From assembly GCF_007005445.1 (NCBI RefSeq), contig NZ_CP041387.1:1922001-1986000 (forward strand): 64,000 bases of DNA, given 5' to 3'. Made by a program: the position numbers and the translations under genes. This stretch comes from Rhodopseudomonas palustris. GTDB lineage: Bacteria > Pseudomonadota > Alphaproteobacteria > Rhizobiales > Xanthobacteraceae. How positions within the stretch are numbered: the first letter of the stretch is position 1; each line of letters begins with the position of its first letter. Positions 17,040 through 25,638 of the stretch are shown here, in pieces. Below the pieces are notes generated by a model that was not told the DNA's origin, made no database searches, and worked only from the letters and a program-made list of their open reading frames with translations.

Positions 17040-17753
17040 ATGTCTCTGACCCCGGAAGCCGTCGACATCCTGTCGCGCGTTTCGACCGCGACCATCACCA
17101 CGGTGCTGCTGAAGAAGGGGCTCCGCAACGTCTGGCTGCGCGGCGCGCGGCCGCTGCGGCCGGGCGCGACGCGGCTGGTCGGCGAGGCGTTCACACTTCG
17201 CTTCGTGCCGGCGCGCGAGGATCTGGCGACGCCGGAGTCCTGGGCTTCGCCGATCTCGACCCGTGCCGCGATCGAGGCGATGCCGGAAGGCTGTATCGCC
17301 GTGGTCGACGCCATGGGCATCAAGGACGCCGGCATCTTCGGCGACATCCTGTGCGCCCGCATGGTCAAGCGCGGCATCAAGGCGCTGATCACCGACGGCG
17401 TGGTGCGCGATCTCGAAGGCGTGCTCGGCACCGGACTGCCGGTTTGGTGCGACGGTACTGCGGCGCCGCCGTCAGTCGCCGGCCTGACCTTCGTCGGCTG
17501 GGACCAACCGATCGGCTGCGGCGGCGTCGCGGTGTTTCCGAAGGACGTCATCGTCGCCGATCAGGACGGCGCGGTGCTGATCCCTCAGGCGCTGCTCGAC
17601 CACGTGCTCGCCGAAGGGCCGGAGCAGGAGCGGATGGAAGGCTGGATCGTCGAGGAGGTCAACAACGGTGCGGTGCTGCCCGGCCTGTATCCGATGAACG
17701 CGGAAACCAAGGCGCGCTATGCGGCGTTCAAGGAGAAGGCCGACAAGACCTGA
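17040..17753 (+). CDS. RraA-family protein (HMG/CHA aldolase-like)
   Basis: 237-residue protein of the RraA / 4-hydroxy-4-methyl-2-oxoglutarate aldolase superfamily. The metal-site signature is visible as GDILCARMVKRGIKALITDGVVRDLEGV, with the Arg-Asp pair in VVRD. Members either split 2-oxo acids in aromatic catabolism or act as RNase E inhibitors; the extended N-terminus and RD pair fit the aldolase/decarboxylase branch better. A cupin gene follows after 12 bases, probably co-transcribed, suggesting a small catabolic pair. Older database names such as dimethylmenaquinone methyltransferase are misleading. Confidence 0.8.
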   Translation: MSLTPEAVDILSRVSTATITTVLLKKGLRNVWLRGARPLRPGATRLVGEAFTLRFVPAREDLATPESWASPISTRAAIEAMPEGCIAVVDAMGIKDAGIFGDILCARMVKRGIKALITDGVVRDLEGVLGTGLPVWCDGTAAPPSVAGLTFVGWDQPIGCGGVAVFPKDVIVADQDGAVLIPQALLDHVLAEGPEQERMEGWIVEEVNNGAVLPGLYPMNAETKARYAAFKEKADKT

Positions 17754-17765
17754 GGAGCGTTGGCG

Positions 17766-18173
17766 ATGGACATCTTCGCGGCCGGCTGGCGCCCGACCCA
17801 GCGGGCGCCCAAGGAGTATTTCACCGGCACGGTGTGGCAGGACCCGATCGTCGCCGCACCGGCGCCGGCAAGGCTGGCCGCGACCCGGGTGGCGTTCGAA
17901 CCCGGCGCCCGCACTGCTTGGCACACCCATCCGCTCGGCCAGACGCTGTACGTCGTGACCGGCGTCGGCCGGATTCAGACCGAAGGCGGTCCGGTGCGCG
18001 AGATCCGCGCCGGCGACGTGGTGTGGATTCCGCCCGGCGAAAAACACTGGCACGGCGCCTCGCCGACCAACGGCATGACCCACGTCGCGATGCAGGAGGC
18101 GCTGGACGGCAGTTTCGCCACCTGGATGGAGCAGGTCTCCGACGACGACTACGCCGTCGCGCCGTCCGCCTGA
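17766..18173 (+). CDS. Cupin-domain protein
   Basis: 135-residue single-domain cupin. Cupin motif 1 is ARTAWHTHPLGQTLYVVTGVG (metal ligands His, His, Gln/Glu region) and motif 2 is AGDVVWIPPGEKHWHG. The ATG at 17766 sits eight bases after GAGGAG; a TTG at 17760 is too close to that ribosome site. Small cupins of this type are related to 4-carboxymuconolactone decarboxylase-linked and quercetinase-like proteins. The pairing with the RraA-like gene hints at catabolism of a hydroxylated acid. The substrate is unknown. Confidence 0.8.
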   Translation: MDIFAAGWRPTQRAPKEYFTGTVWQDPIVAAPAPARLAATRVAFEPGARTAWHTHPLGQTLYVVTGVGRIQTEGGPVREIRAGDVVWIPPGEKHWHGASPTNGMTHVAMQEALDGSFATWMEQVSDDDYAVAPSA

Positions 18174-18304
18174 GATCCGCGGCCGCCGCCGATCAGAATC
18201 CTCAAAACCGCCGGTTTCTCCGCCGATGGGACCCTTTCCCGGCGGGTGGGGACTCGGTATGAAGGGCGCTTCGTTGCAAGGTCGCGGGCGTTGAGGAGAA
18301 CATG

Positions 18305-19195
18305 ATGGCAGCCAAGACGAAATTTCGGGGGTCGTTTACCGCCTTGGTCACGCCGTTCAAAAATGGCGCGCTCGACGAGCAGGCGTTTCGCAGCTTGGTG
18401 AACTGGCAGATCGAGCAGGGCACCCACGGCCTGGTGCCGGTCGGAACCACCGGCGAGAGCCCGACGCTGAGCCACGAGGAACACCACAAGGTGGTCGAGT
18501 GGTGCATCGAGGAGGCCAAGGGCCGGGTGCCGGTGATTGCCGGCGCCGGGTCCAATTCGACCCGCGAAGCCGTCGAACTGGCCCGCCACGCCGAGAAGGC
18601 CGGCGCCGATGCGGTGCTGGTGGTGACGCCGTACTACAACAAGCCGACCCAGGAAGGCATGTATCAGCACTTCAAGGCGGTGAACGACGCGATCGGAATT
18701 CCGATCATCATCTACAACATTCCGCCGCGCTCGGTCGTCGACATGTCGGTCGACACCATGAGCCGGCTGTACGAGCTCGACAACATCGTCGGCGTCAAGG
18801 ATGCGACCGCCAATCTCGGCCGGGTGTCGCAGCAGCGCCACGCGATGGGCCCCGATTTCATTCAGCTCTCGGGTGAGGATATGACGGCGCTGGCCTATAT
18901 GGCGGCCGGCGGTCACGGCTGCATCTCGGTGGTGTCGAACATCGCCCCGAAGCTGTGTTCGGATTTGATGGGTGCGGTGTTCGCCGGCGACTATCCAGGC
19001 GCGCTGAAGATCCAGGACCGCCTGGTGCCGCTGCACGACGCCGTGTTCAAGGAGCCGGGCGTCGCCGGCGCCAAGCACGGCCTGACGCTGCTCGGCCGCA
19101 TTCAGGAAGAAGTCCGGCTGCCGCTGATGACGGTGACCGAACCGACCGGCAAGGCGATCCGTGCGGCGATGGTGCACGCAGGAGTGATCAACTGA
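18305..19195 (+). CDS. dapA: 4-hydroxy-tetrahydrodipicolinate synthase
   Basis: 296-residue class I aldolase that condenses pyruvate with aspartate semialdehyde, the first step of the lysine/diaminopimelate branch. The Schiff-base lysine is K165 (VGVKDAT); Y137 ([10 protein letters not shown]) and T48/T49 (GTTGESPTL) complete the active site. GAGGAG six bases upstream favours the ATG at 18305 over the one at 18302. mscL and smpB follow closely on the same strand. Confidence 0.95.
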   Translation: MAAKTKFRGSFTALVTPFKNGALDEQAFRSLVNWQIEQGTHGLVPVGTTGESPTLSHEEHHKVVEWCIEEAKGRVPVIAGAGSNSTREAVELARHAEKAGADAVLVVTPYYNKPTQEGMYQHFKAVNDAIGIPIIIYNIPPRSVVDMSVDTMSRLYELDNIVGVKDATANLGRVSQQRHAMGPDFIQLSGEDMTALAYMAAGGHGCISVVSNIAPKLCSDLMGAVFAGDYPGALKIQDRLVPLHDAVFKEPGVAGAKHGLTLLGRIQEEVRLPLMTVTEPTGKAIRAAMVHAGVIN

Positions 19196-19205
19196 CAGGG
19201 AGCGC

Positions 19206-19685
19206 ATGACCAGCACCGACTCCGTTCGCGACCTCGAGCAGAAGGGCTCGCGGCTTCTCAAGGAGTTTCGCGATTTCGCGATGAAGGGTAACGTCGTCGA
19301 CCTCGCGGTCGGCGTCATCATCGGTGCGGCGTTCGGCGGGATCGTCACCTCGCTGGTCGGCGACGTGATCATGCCGATCATCGGCGCGGTCACCGGCGGA
19401 CTGGATTTCTCCAACTACTTCACGCCGCTGTCGCAGACGGTCACCGCCAATACGTTGGTCGAGGCCAGGAAGCAGGGCGCCGTGCTCGCCTGGGGCAATT
19501 TCCTCACGGTGACGCTGAACTTCCTGATCATCGCGGCGGTGCTGTTCGCAGTGATCCGGTCGCTGAACAAGTTGAAACAGCGGGCCGAGGAGACCAAGGC
19601 GCCGCCACCGACCCCGACCCGGCAGGAAGAGCTGCTGACCGAGATCAGGGATCTGTTGAAAAAGGGCGCCGGCCCGTCGCCATAG
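19206..19685 (+). CDS. mscL: Large-conductance mechanosensitive channel MscL
   Basis: 159-residue channel opened by membrane tension during osmotic downshock. The pore helix segment [21 protein letters not shown] and second helix [17 protein letters not shown] are typical, separated by a periplasmic loop. The C-terminal cytoplasmic helix ends in a Lys/Glu-rich bundle ([14 protein letters not shown]). It follows dapA by 10 bases and precedes smpB. Confidence 0.95.
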   Translation: MTSTDSVRDLEQKGSRLLKEFRDFAMKGNVVDLAVGVIIGAAFGGIVTSLVGDVIMPIIGAVTGGLDFSNYFTPLSQTVTANTLVEARKQGAVLAWGNFLTVTLNFLIIAAVLFAVIRSLNKLKQRAEETKAPPPTPTRQEELLTEIRDLLKKGAGPSP

Positions 19686-19722
19686 GCGGCGATGGGGATC
19701 GCGCCGACAGGAATCGCCACCA

Positions 19723-20196
19723 ATGGCCGAGAAGAACGAACGCGCGATCAAAGTGGTCGCGGAGAACCGCAAGGCGCGGTTCAACTACGCCATCGACGAC
19801 ACCATCGAGGCCGGGATCGCGCTCACCGGCACCGAGGTCAAGTCGATCCGCAACGGCAAGACCACGATCGCGGAGTCCTATGCGGACGCCCGCGGCAGCG
19901 AGATCTGGCTGATCAACGCCAACATTCCCGAGTATCTGCAGGCCAACCGCTTCAATCACGAGCCGAAGCGGCCGCGCAAACTGCTGCTGCATCGCAAGCA
20001 GATCAACAAGCTGATCGGGGCGGTCGAGCGTGAGGGCATGACGCTGATCCCGCTCAAGCTGTATTTCAACGAGCGCGGCCGTGCCAAATTGCAGCTCGCG
20101 CTCGCCAAGGGCAAGAAGCTGCACGACAAGCGCGAGACCGAAAAGAAGCGCGACTGGAATCGGGAGAAGGGCCGTCTGCTGCGCGCACGTGGCTGA
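19723..20196 (+). CDS. smpB: SsrA-binding protein SmpB
   Basis: 157-residue tmRNA partner in trans-translation, which rescues stalled ribosomes. Motifs: [38 protein letters not shown]-like AN region ([19 protein letters not shown]) and the basic C-terminal tail [22 protein letters not shown] that enters the ribosomal mRNA channel. Full length. The tmRNA gene itself is not in the window. Confidence 0.96.
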   Translation: MAEKNERAIKVVAENRKARFNYAIDDTIEAGIALTGTEVKSIRNGKTTIAESYADARGSEIWLINANIPEYLQANRFNHEPKRPRKLLLHRKQINKLIGAVEREGMTLIPLKLYFNERGRAKLQLALAKGKKLHDKRETEKKRDWNREKGRLLRARG

Positions 20197-20221
20197 GCGG
20201 GCGGTCGAACCGGAGAAACGG

Positions 20222-20800
20222 ATGGCCAACCAGCCCAACATCATGGACGTCGATTGGAAGGCAATTCCGGCGCCGGTCGACGACGGCGACGCCGCGCATC
20301 TGCCCGGCACAGCGGTTCCGCCGATGGCTTTGCGAGCTACCGACGGTGGCAGCGTGACGCTGGCGGCTTTGACGGGACGCACCGTGGTGTTCGCCTATCC
20401 CCGGACCGGCGAGCCCGGCAAGATCGCCCCGGTCGACGACTGGGACATGATCCCCGGCGCGCGCGGCTGCACACCGCAGACTTGCGCGTTTCGCGACCTG
20501 TTCGCCGAACTCAAGGCGGCTGGAGCCGACCAGGTGTTCGGCTTGTCGACGCAGTCCACCACGTATCAGGCAGAGATGGCGAGCCGGCTGCATCTGCCTT
20601 TCGCCGTGCTCTCCGACGAGGCTCTGGAACTGACGCGCGCCCTGAATCTGCCGACCATGCAGGTCGCAGGCATGACGCTGATCAAGCGGATGGCGCTGAT
20701 CATCGACGACGGCCGGATCAGCCATGTGTTCTATCCGGTGTTTCCGCCGGATCGGAACGCCGCCGACGTGCTGGAATGGCTGAAGGCCAATCGGCGCTAG
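20222..20800 (+). CDS. Peroxiredoxin-like thioredoxin-fold protein (AhpC/TSA superfamily)
   Basis: 192-residue redoxin. The likely peroxidatic and resolving cysteines are C83 and C88 (PGARGCTPQTCAFRD), the five-residue spacing of PrxQ/BCP-type proteins. However, the usual Thr/Ser three residues before the peroxidatic Cys is Ala here, and about eleven extra residues (TGEPGKIAPVDDWDMI) precede it. The C-terminal part is conventional. It may be a divergent thiol peroxidase or a redox protein with another role. It follows smpB by 25 bases on the same strand. Confidence 0.78.
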   Translation: MANQPNIMDVDWKAIPAPVDDGDAAHLPGTAVPPMALRATDGGSVTLAALTGRTVVFAYPRTGEPGKIAPVDDWDMIPGARGCTPQTCAFRDLFAELKAAGADQVFGLSTQSTTYQAEMASRLHLPFAVLSDEALELTRALNLPTMQVAGMTLIKRMALIIDDGRISHVFYPVFPPDRNAADVLEWLKANRR

Positions 20801-20821
20801 TTAGCAGTCGCGGATCGCCAT

Positions 20822-20856
20822 CCCCGTCATTGCTTCGCTTCGCTCCTCGCAATGAC
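20822..20856. repeat. Intergenic palindrome, GTCATTGC family, short copy
   Basis: Inverted repeat GTCATTGC (20826-20833) and GCAATGAC (20849-20856) around TTCGCTTCGCTCCTC. A longer copy with the same outer arms and the same inner TCGCTTCGCTCCTC lies at 25527-25610. It sits between the convergent ends of the peroxiredoxin-like gene and the uracil-DNA glycosylase gene. Confidence 0.7.
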
Positions 20857-20873
20857 AATTCTTTCTGATCCGA

Positions 20874-21548
20874 CTACGCGTCGAGATCAGCCCGGACCCG
20901 CGCGAACACGTCGCGAAACATCTTCGGCGTCAGCACGCCGGTGTTGGTGTTGTAGCGCGAGCAGTGGTAGCTGTCGTAAAGGCGCAGCCTGCCGGCCTCG
21001 TGCACGGCGCCGTGGCCGAACGGCGCCTGGGCGGCGCGCAGGCCGAGCGCCTTCAGCGTTGAATCGTGCGCGATCCGACCGAGCAGGACGATCGCGCGCA
21101 GCTTCGGCATGGCGTCGATCGTCGCGATCAGAAAACGGCGGCAGGTGTTGATCTCGACTGGCAGCGGCTTGTTCTGCGGCGGGACGCAGCGCACCGCGTT
21201 GCTGATCCGGCAACCGACCAGCCGCAGGCCGTCGTCCGGCCGCGCCTGATACTGGCCGCTGGCGAAGCCGTATTCGATCAGCGTGGCGTAGAGCAGGTCG
21301 CCGGCGTAGTCGCCGGTGAACGGCCGGCCGGTGCGGTTGGCGCCTTGCAGCCCGGGCGCAAGTCCGACAATCAGCAGCGACGCGTCAGTGTCGCCGAACG
21401 AGAGTACGGGCGCGTTGAACCAGCCCGGCTTGCGCGCGCGCGCCTCGCTGCGGAATTCAGCCAGGCGCGGGCAGAACGGACAATCGCGATCGGGGTCGGT
21501 GAGGGAGGTCGGGACGCGGGGCCCGGAGCCCCGCGCCAACGTCGTCAT
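20874..21548 (-). CDS. Uracil-DNA glycosylase, family 5 (UDGb)
   Basis: 224-residue iron-sulfur uracil-DNA glycosylase that removes uracil (and often other deaminated bases) from DNA. The family 5 motif is VGLAPGLQGANRTGRPFTGDYAG, where Asp/Glu of family 4 is replaced, and the second motif is HCSRYNTNTG. Four Fe-S cysteines are available: C23 and C26 (CPFC), and those in GCRISNAVRC and INTCRRFL. The start at 21548 overlaps nothing; the NYN gene ends 10 bases upstream on the same strand, so the two may be one transcript. Confidence 0.88.
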   Translation of the reverse strand: MTTLARGSGPRVPTSLTDPDRDCPFCPRLAEFRSEARARKPGWFNAPVLSFGDTDASLLIVGLAPGLQGANRTGRPFTGDYAGDLLYATLIEYGFASGQYQARPDDGLRLVGCRISNAVRCVPPQNKPLPVEINTCRRFLIATIDAMPKLRAIVLLGRIAHDSTLKALGLRAAQAPFGHGAVHEAGRLRLYDSYHCSRYNTNTGVLTPKMFRDVFARVRADLDA

Positions 21549-21558
21549 GGTCTCAGTC

Positions 21559-22200
21559 TCAGTCTTCGAAGTCGTCGGCGCCGGCACGCGACGCCAGAGC
21601 AGTGGACCGCTGCAGGAATTGCGGCGCGTGGTGACGCGGCTCGCGGGGTTCGCGCGGCGGCGGACGGTCAGCCGGGTCGCGGCCGATCTTGGATTGCAGC
21701 TCCACCAGATCGGTGAAGATGTCGGCCTGGCGGCGGAGTTCGTCGGCGATCATCGGCGGCTGGCTGGAGATCGTCGAGATCACGGTGACGCGAACGCCGC
21801 GGCGCTGAACGGCCTCGACCAGCGAGCGGAAGTCGCCGTCGCCCGAGAACAGCACCATCTGGTCGATGTGCTCGGCCAGTTCCATGGCATCGACCGCAAG
21901 CTCGATGTCCATGTTGCCCTTGACCTTGCGGCGGCCGGAAGCGTCGATGAACTCCTTGGTCGCCTTGGTGACGACGGTGTAGCCGTTGTAGTCCAGCCAG
22001 TCGATCAGCGGGCGGATCGACGAGTATTCCTGATCTTCGATGATCGCGGTGTAGTAAAATGCGCGGACCAAATTGCCGCGGCCTTGAAACTCCTTCAGCA
22101 GCCGCTTGTAGTCGATGTCGAAGCCGAGGGTCTTTGCGGTTGCGTAAAGGTTGGCACCGTCGATAAACAGCGCAATCTTGTTACTGGCGGAAGTGGACAT
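21559..22200 (-). CDS. NYN-domain protein (LabA/DUF88 type)
   Basis: 213-residue protein with a PIN-like NYN nuclease domain (residues about 8-160). Conserved acidic residues appear in ALFIDGANLY, KGNMDIELAVDA and LFSGDGDFRSLVEAV. The C-terminus (about 165-213) is a Pro/Arg-rich disordered tail. Relatives include LabA of cyanobacteria and rhizobial proteins of unknown role; RNA cleavage is the usual expectation. The start is the ATG at 22200, not the TTG just before it. It lies upstream of the family-5 UDG gene. Confidence 0.85.
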   Translation of the reverse strand: MSTSASNKIALFIDGANLYATAKTLGFDIDYKRLLKEFQGRGNLVRAFYYTAIIEDQEYSSIRPLIDWLDYNGYTVVTKATKEFIDASGRRKVKGNMDIELAVDAMELAEHIDQMVLFSGDGDFRSLVEAVQRRGVRVTVISTISSQPPMIADELRRQADIFTDLVELQSKIGRDPADRPPPREPREPRHHAPQFLQRSTALASRAGADDFED

Positions 22201-22545
22201 CAAGATCTCTCACGTGTCTGTTGTCAGCTTCTTGGCGCAACGGAAATGGCTGCGCAGCTCAAGTCAATTTTTGCACGAATAGCCGTCGCGCTTGGCAACC
22301 GGCGCATCTTCAACCGCACGAAGCATCAGCCGGTACTCTATACTTTTCTTTCTGAAAAGAAGCCTTTTGTTGTCGGGCTCGTGTTCGCCCGAGCCGGCCG
22401 ATGATTGGCCGTCCCCGAACAATGGGTGCATTATCAGAGTGGCGGTGATCGGCCAAATGACAAATTGCTGCTTGCGAAAGCGGTCTATGCCCTATAGGTA
22501 GCGGTCTAACCCCGATTTTGGTCCTATTGAACGGAGCGACTGGCC
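22201..22545. other. Intergenic region between the NYN gene and rpoZ
   Basis: 345 bases without a convincing gene, noticeably more AT-rich than the surroundings. It must hold the promoters of both divergent transcription units. TTGCGA near 22474 and TATAGG near 22494 could serve rpoZ but the spacing is only about 15 bases. A 53-codon frame starting at 22245 has no ribosome site and no recognisable features. Confidence 0.5.
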
Positions 22546-22938
22546 ATGGCGCGCGTCACCGTGGAAGATTGCATTGACAAGGTCGACAACCGGTTCGACC
22601 TCGTGCTGTTGGCGGCTCATCGCGCGCGTATGATCTCGTCCGGCTCGCCGCTGACGATCGATCGCGACAACGACAAGAATCCCGTTGTTTCGCTTCGCGA
22701 AATCGCCGACCAGACGATTTCCCCCGAAGATCTCAAGGAAGAGCTGGTGCACTCGCTGCAGAAGTTCGTCGAGGTCGACGAGCCGGAGCAGGATACCGTT
22801 CCGCTGATCGGTTCCGCCGGTGCCAGTGTCGACGCCGACGACACCGAGGTCGCCATGGAGCGGATGACCGAAGAGGAGCTGCTGAAGGGTCTGGAAGGCT
22901 TGGCGCCGCCCGAAGAGCAGCCCGAGGAAGACGAATAA
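22546..22938 (+). CDS. rpoZ: RNA polymerase omega subunit
   Basis: 130-residue omega subunit, which helps assemble RNA polymerase around beta-prime. The N-terminus [28 protein letters not shown] is diagnostic and keeps the MAR motif that forms part of the ppGpp-binding site 1 in proteobacterial polymerases. The tail is acidic (PEEQPEEDE). It is followed by a strong terminator and then by the ppGpp enzyme gene rsh, a common pairing. Confidence 0.96.
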   Translation: MARVTVEDCIDKVDNRFDLVLLAAHRARMISSGSPLTIDRDNDKNPVVSLREIADQTISPEDLKEELVHSLQKFVEVDEPEQDTVPLIGSAGASVDADDTEVAMERMTEEELLKGLEGLAPPEEQPEEDE

Positions 22939-22977
22939 CGATCGGTTGCGATCTCGCACATTTCCGTGATGCTTTGC

Positions 22978-23011
22978 AAAACGACCCGGATCTGATCCGG
23001 GTCGTTTTTTT
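22978..23011 (+). terminator. Rho-independent terminator after rpoZ
   Basis: Long perfect stem AAAACGACCCGGATC paired with GATCCGGGTCGTTTT around a very short loop, ending in a run of seven T. It separates rpoZ from rsh, so rsh needs its own promoter or read-through. Confidence 0.93.
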
Positions 23012-23208
23012 GCATTTCGCTACACTCGCGGTCGGCTCAAAGGAATGCGGTGCGGCATTGCTGCCTTGACCTAAACTCTGCCGAAATCGCGTTTTTTCTG
23101 GCCGTTCAGGTTCCTTTCGTGGCACAACTCGTGTGACCCGCCACGCATGGACGAGGGGCCGGACGCAACAGGAATTGCTCTTGTTGCGGTGCAATAGAGG
23201 TTGTTGAA

Positions 23209-25491
23209 ATGGCGTCAGGACGCCAGACTCCGAAGCAGATGGAGCAGGCGGGCGGAGCTGCCGCGATCGCCGAGCCGGCTGCCGCCGCCAAACCCAGATC
23301 CCGAGCCCGCATGATGCGGCAATACGATCTGGTGGAACGGGTACGATCTTACAATCCGAATACCGACGAGGATCTGCTCAACCGGGCCTATGTCTATGCG
23401 ATGATGGCGCATGGCGAGCAGACCCGTGCCTCGGGCGACCCGTATTTCTCGCACCCGCTCGAAGTCGCCGCGATCCTGACCAACCTCAAGCTGGACGATG
23501 CCACCATCGTGGCGGCGTTGTTGCACGATACGATCGAGGACACCGAGGCGACCCGGACCGAGATCGACACCATGTTCGGTCCGGAAATCGGCGCGCTGGT
23601 CGAGGGCCTGACCAAGCTGAAGCGGCTCGAACTGGTATCGCGCGAGGCCAAGCAGGCGGAAAACCTGCGCAAGCTGCTGCTGGCGATCGCCGACGACGTC
23701 CGGGTGTTGCTGATCAAGCTGGCCGACCGGCTGCACAACATGCGCACGCTGGATTTCGTGCCGCCGGCGTCGCGTCAGCGCATCGCCGAGGAGACCCTCG
23801 ACATCTACGCGCCGCTTGCAGGCCGCATGGGCATGCAGGAGATGCGCGAAGAGCTCGAGGATCTGTCGTTCCGTACTCTCGATCCCGAAGCCTTCACCGT
23901 TGTGATGCAGCGGCTCGACGCGCTGGCGGAACGCAACCGCAATCTGATCGGCGAGATCGAAACCCAACTCTCCGCCAACCTCGCTCGCCACGGCATCGCC
24001 GCCGAGGTCACGGGCCGTCGGAAGCGGCCGTTTTCGATCTGGACCAAGATGGAGCGCAAGTCGGTCGGCTTCGAACAGCTCTCGGACATCTACGGCTTTC
24101 GCGTCGTGCTCGACGAGGTCGAGGCGTGCTATCGCGCGCTCGGGGTCGTGCACACCACCTGGCCGATGGTGCCCGGCCGTTTCAAGGACTACATCTCGAC
24201 GCCGAAGCAGAACGACTACCGCTCGCTGCACACCACGGTGATCGGTCCCGGTCAGCAGCGCGTCGAGCTGCAGTTCCGCACCCGCGAGATGAACCAGATC
24301 GCCGAATACGGCATCGCCGCACACGCGTTCTACAAGGACGGCGTCGGCTCGCCGACCGAGCTGCTCAATCGCGAGTCCAACGCGTTCGCCTGGCTCCGCC
24401 ACACCATCGAGATGCTGTCGGAGAGCTCGAACCCGGAGGAATTCCTCGAGCATACCAAGCTCGAATTGTTCCATGATCAGGTGTTCTGCTTCACCCCGAA
24501 GGGCAAGCTGATCGCGCTGCCGCGCAAGGCCAACGTCGTCGACTTCGCCTACGCGGTACACACCGACGTCGGCAACAGCGCGGTGGGCTGCAAGATCAAC
24601 GGTAAATTCGCGCCGCTGTCGTCGGAGCTGCAGAACGGCGACGAGGTCGAGGTGCTGACATCGCCGGTGCAGTCGGCGCCGCCGGCCGCGTGGGAATCGC
24701 TGGCCGTGACCGGCAAGGCGCGGGCGGCAATCCGCCGTGCGACCCGCGTGGCGATGCGCGATCAGTATGCCGGCCTCGGCCGCCGGATCGTCGAGCGTCT
24801 GTTCGCACGCGCCAAGATCGACTACGCCGACGACAAGCTGAAGGGGGCGCTGCCTCGGCTGGCGCGGGCTTCGGTCGAGGACGTGATGGCCTCGGTCGGT
24901 CGCGGCGAGATGAAGGCGTCCGACGTCGCCCGCGCGATGTATCCGGACTACAAGGAAGAGCGCATCGCGCGCTTCGGCGGCAAGAAGGACGCGTCCGACA
25001 AGGTGGTCGCCAAGTCGCCAGAGACCGGCAAGGTCGGCTCGGTGATTCCGATCGGCGGGCTGCATTCCGGACTGCCGGTGAAGTTCGCGCCGAACGGCGG
25101 CGCGGTGCCGGGCGATCGGATCGTCGGCATCGTGACGCCGGGCGAGGGCATCACCATCTACCCGATCCAGTCGCCGGCCTTGAAGGAATTCGAGGAAGAG
25201 CCGGAGCGCTGGCTGGACGTGAAGTGGGACATCGACGAGACCACGCCGCAGCGGTTTCCGGCCCGGTTGTTCGTGCAGAACGTCAACGAACCCGGCAGTC
25301 TCGCGCAGATCGCCGGCGTGATCGCCGAACACGACGGCAACATCGACAACATCAACATGAGCCGGCGCTCGCCGGATTTCACCGAGCTCACCATCGATCT
25401 CGAAGTCTATGACCTCAAGCATCTCAGCGCTATCATCGCTCAGTTGCGCGCCAAGGACGTCGTCGCTCACGTCGAGCGGGTCAACGGCTGA
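23209..25491 (+). CDS. rsh: Bifunctional (p)ppGpp synthetase/hydrolase (RelA/SpoT, Rsh)
   Basis: 760-residue RelA/SpoT homologue that makes and degrades the alarmone (p)ppGpp. Order: Ala-rich N-terminus (1-35), HD hydrolase domain (about 50-200; H82, H106-D107, E110-D111 all kept), synthetase domain (about 250-370, with YGFRVVLDEVEACYRALG and RFKDYISTPKQNDYRSLHT), TGS (about 415-475, FTPKGKLIALPRKANVVDFAYAVHT), helical/zinc-finger-like region, and a C-terminal ACT domain (about 680-760). Intact HD and synthetase motifs support both activities, as expected for the single long RSH of alphaproteobacteria. Confidence 0.95.
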   Translation: MASGRQTPKQMEQAGGAAAIAEPAAAAKPRSRARMMRQYDLVERVRSYNPNTDEDLLNRAYVYAMMAHGEQTRASGDPYFSHPLEVAAILTNLKLDDATIVAALLHDTIEDTEATRTEIDTMFGPEIGALVEGLTKLKRLELVSREAKQAENLRKLLLAIADDVRVLLIKLADRLHNMRTLDFVPPASRQRIAEETLDIYAPLAGRMGMQEMREELEDLSFRTLDPEAFTVVMQRLDALAERNRNLIGEIETQLSANLARHGIAAEVTGRRKRPFSIWTKMERKSVGFEQLSDIYGFRVVLDEVEACYRALGVVHTTWPMVPGRFKDYISTPKQNDYRSLHTTVIGPGQQRVELQFRTREMNQIAEYGIAAHAFYKDGVGSPTELLNRESNAFAWLRHTIEMLSESSNPEEFLEHTKLELFHDQVFCFTPKGKLIALPRKANVVDFAYAVHTDVGNSAVGCKINGKFAPLSSELQNGDEVEVLTSPVQSAPPAAWESLAVTGKARAAIRRATRVAMRDQYAGLGRRIVERLFARAKIDYADDKLKGALPRLARASVEDVMASVGRGEMKASDVARAMYPDYKEERIARFGGKKDASDKVVAKSPETGKVGSVIPIGGLHSGLPVKFAPNGGAVPGDRIVGIVTPGEGITIYPIQSPALKEFEEEPERWLDVKWDIDETTPQRFPARLFVQNVNEPGSLAQIAGVIAEHDGNIDNINMSRRSPDFTELTIDLEVYDLKHLSAIIAQLRAKDVVAHVERVNG

Positions 25492-25526
25492 GGCTCGACG
25501 TGGTCCAGGTGGAGCCGAGATGCTAT

Positions 25527-25610
25527 CCCCGTCATTGCGTGGGAAGCGAAGCAATCAAGGGCCAAGTATCCGAAGCTGGATCGCTTCGTCGCTTCGCTCC
25601 TCGCAATGAC
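25527..25610. repeat. Intergenic palindrome, GTCATTGC family, long copy
   Basis: Outer arms GTCATTGC (25531-25538) and GCAATGAC (25603-25610) enclose about 64 bases with several internal GAAGCGAAGC/GCTTCGCTTC-like segments. It shares arms and core with the copy at 20822-20856. It ends 28 bases before the pdxJ start and supplies an in-frame ATG (within GCAATGAC) that would lengthen PdxJ by 11 residues if used. Confidence 0.75.
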
Positions 25611-25638
25611 GATTGAATTGAAAGCTGCGAGTCTCAAG

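Noticed and set aside
22245-22404. Possible 53-codon protein between the NYN gene and rpoZ
   Set aside because: It has no ribosome site, no motif, and lies in a region that must hold two promoters.
23215-25554. 779-codon minus-strand frame opposite rsh
   Set aside because: It is longer than rsh but is plainly antisense shadow; rsh has all its domain motifs.
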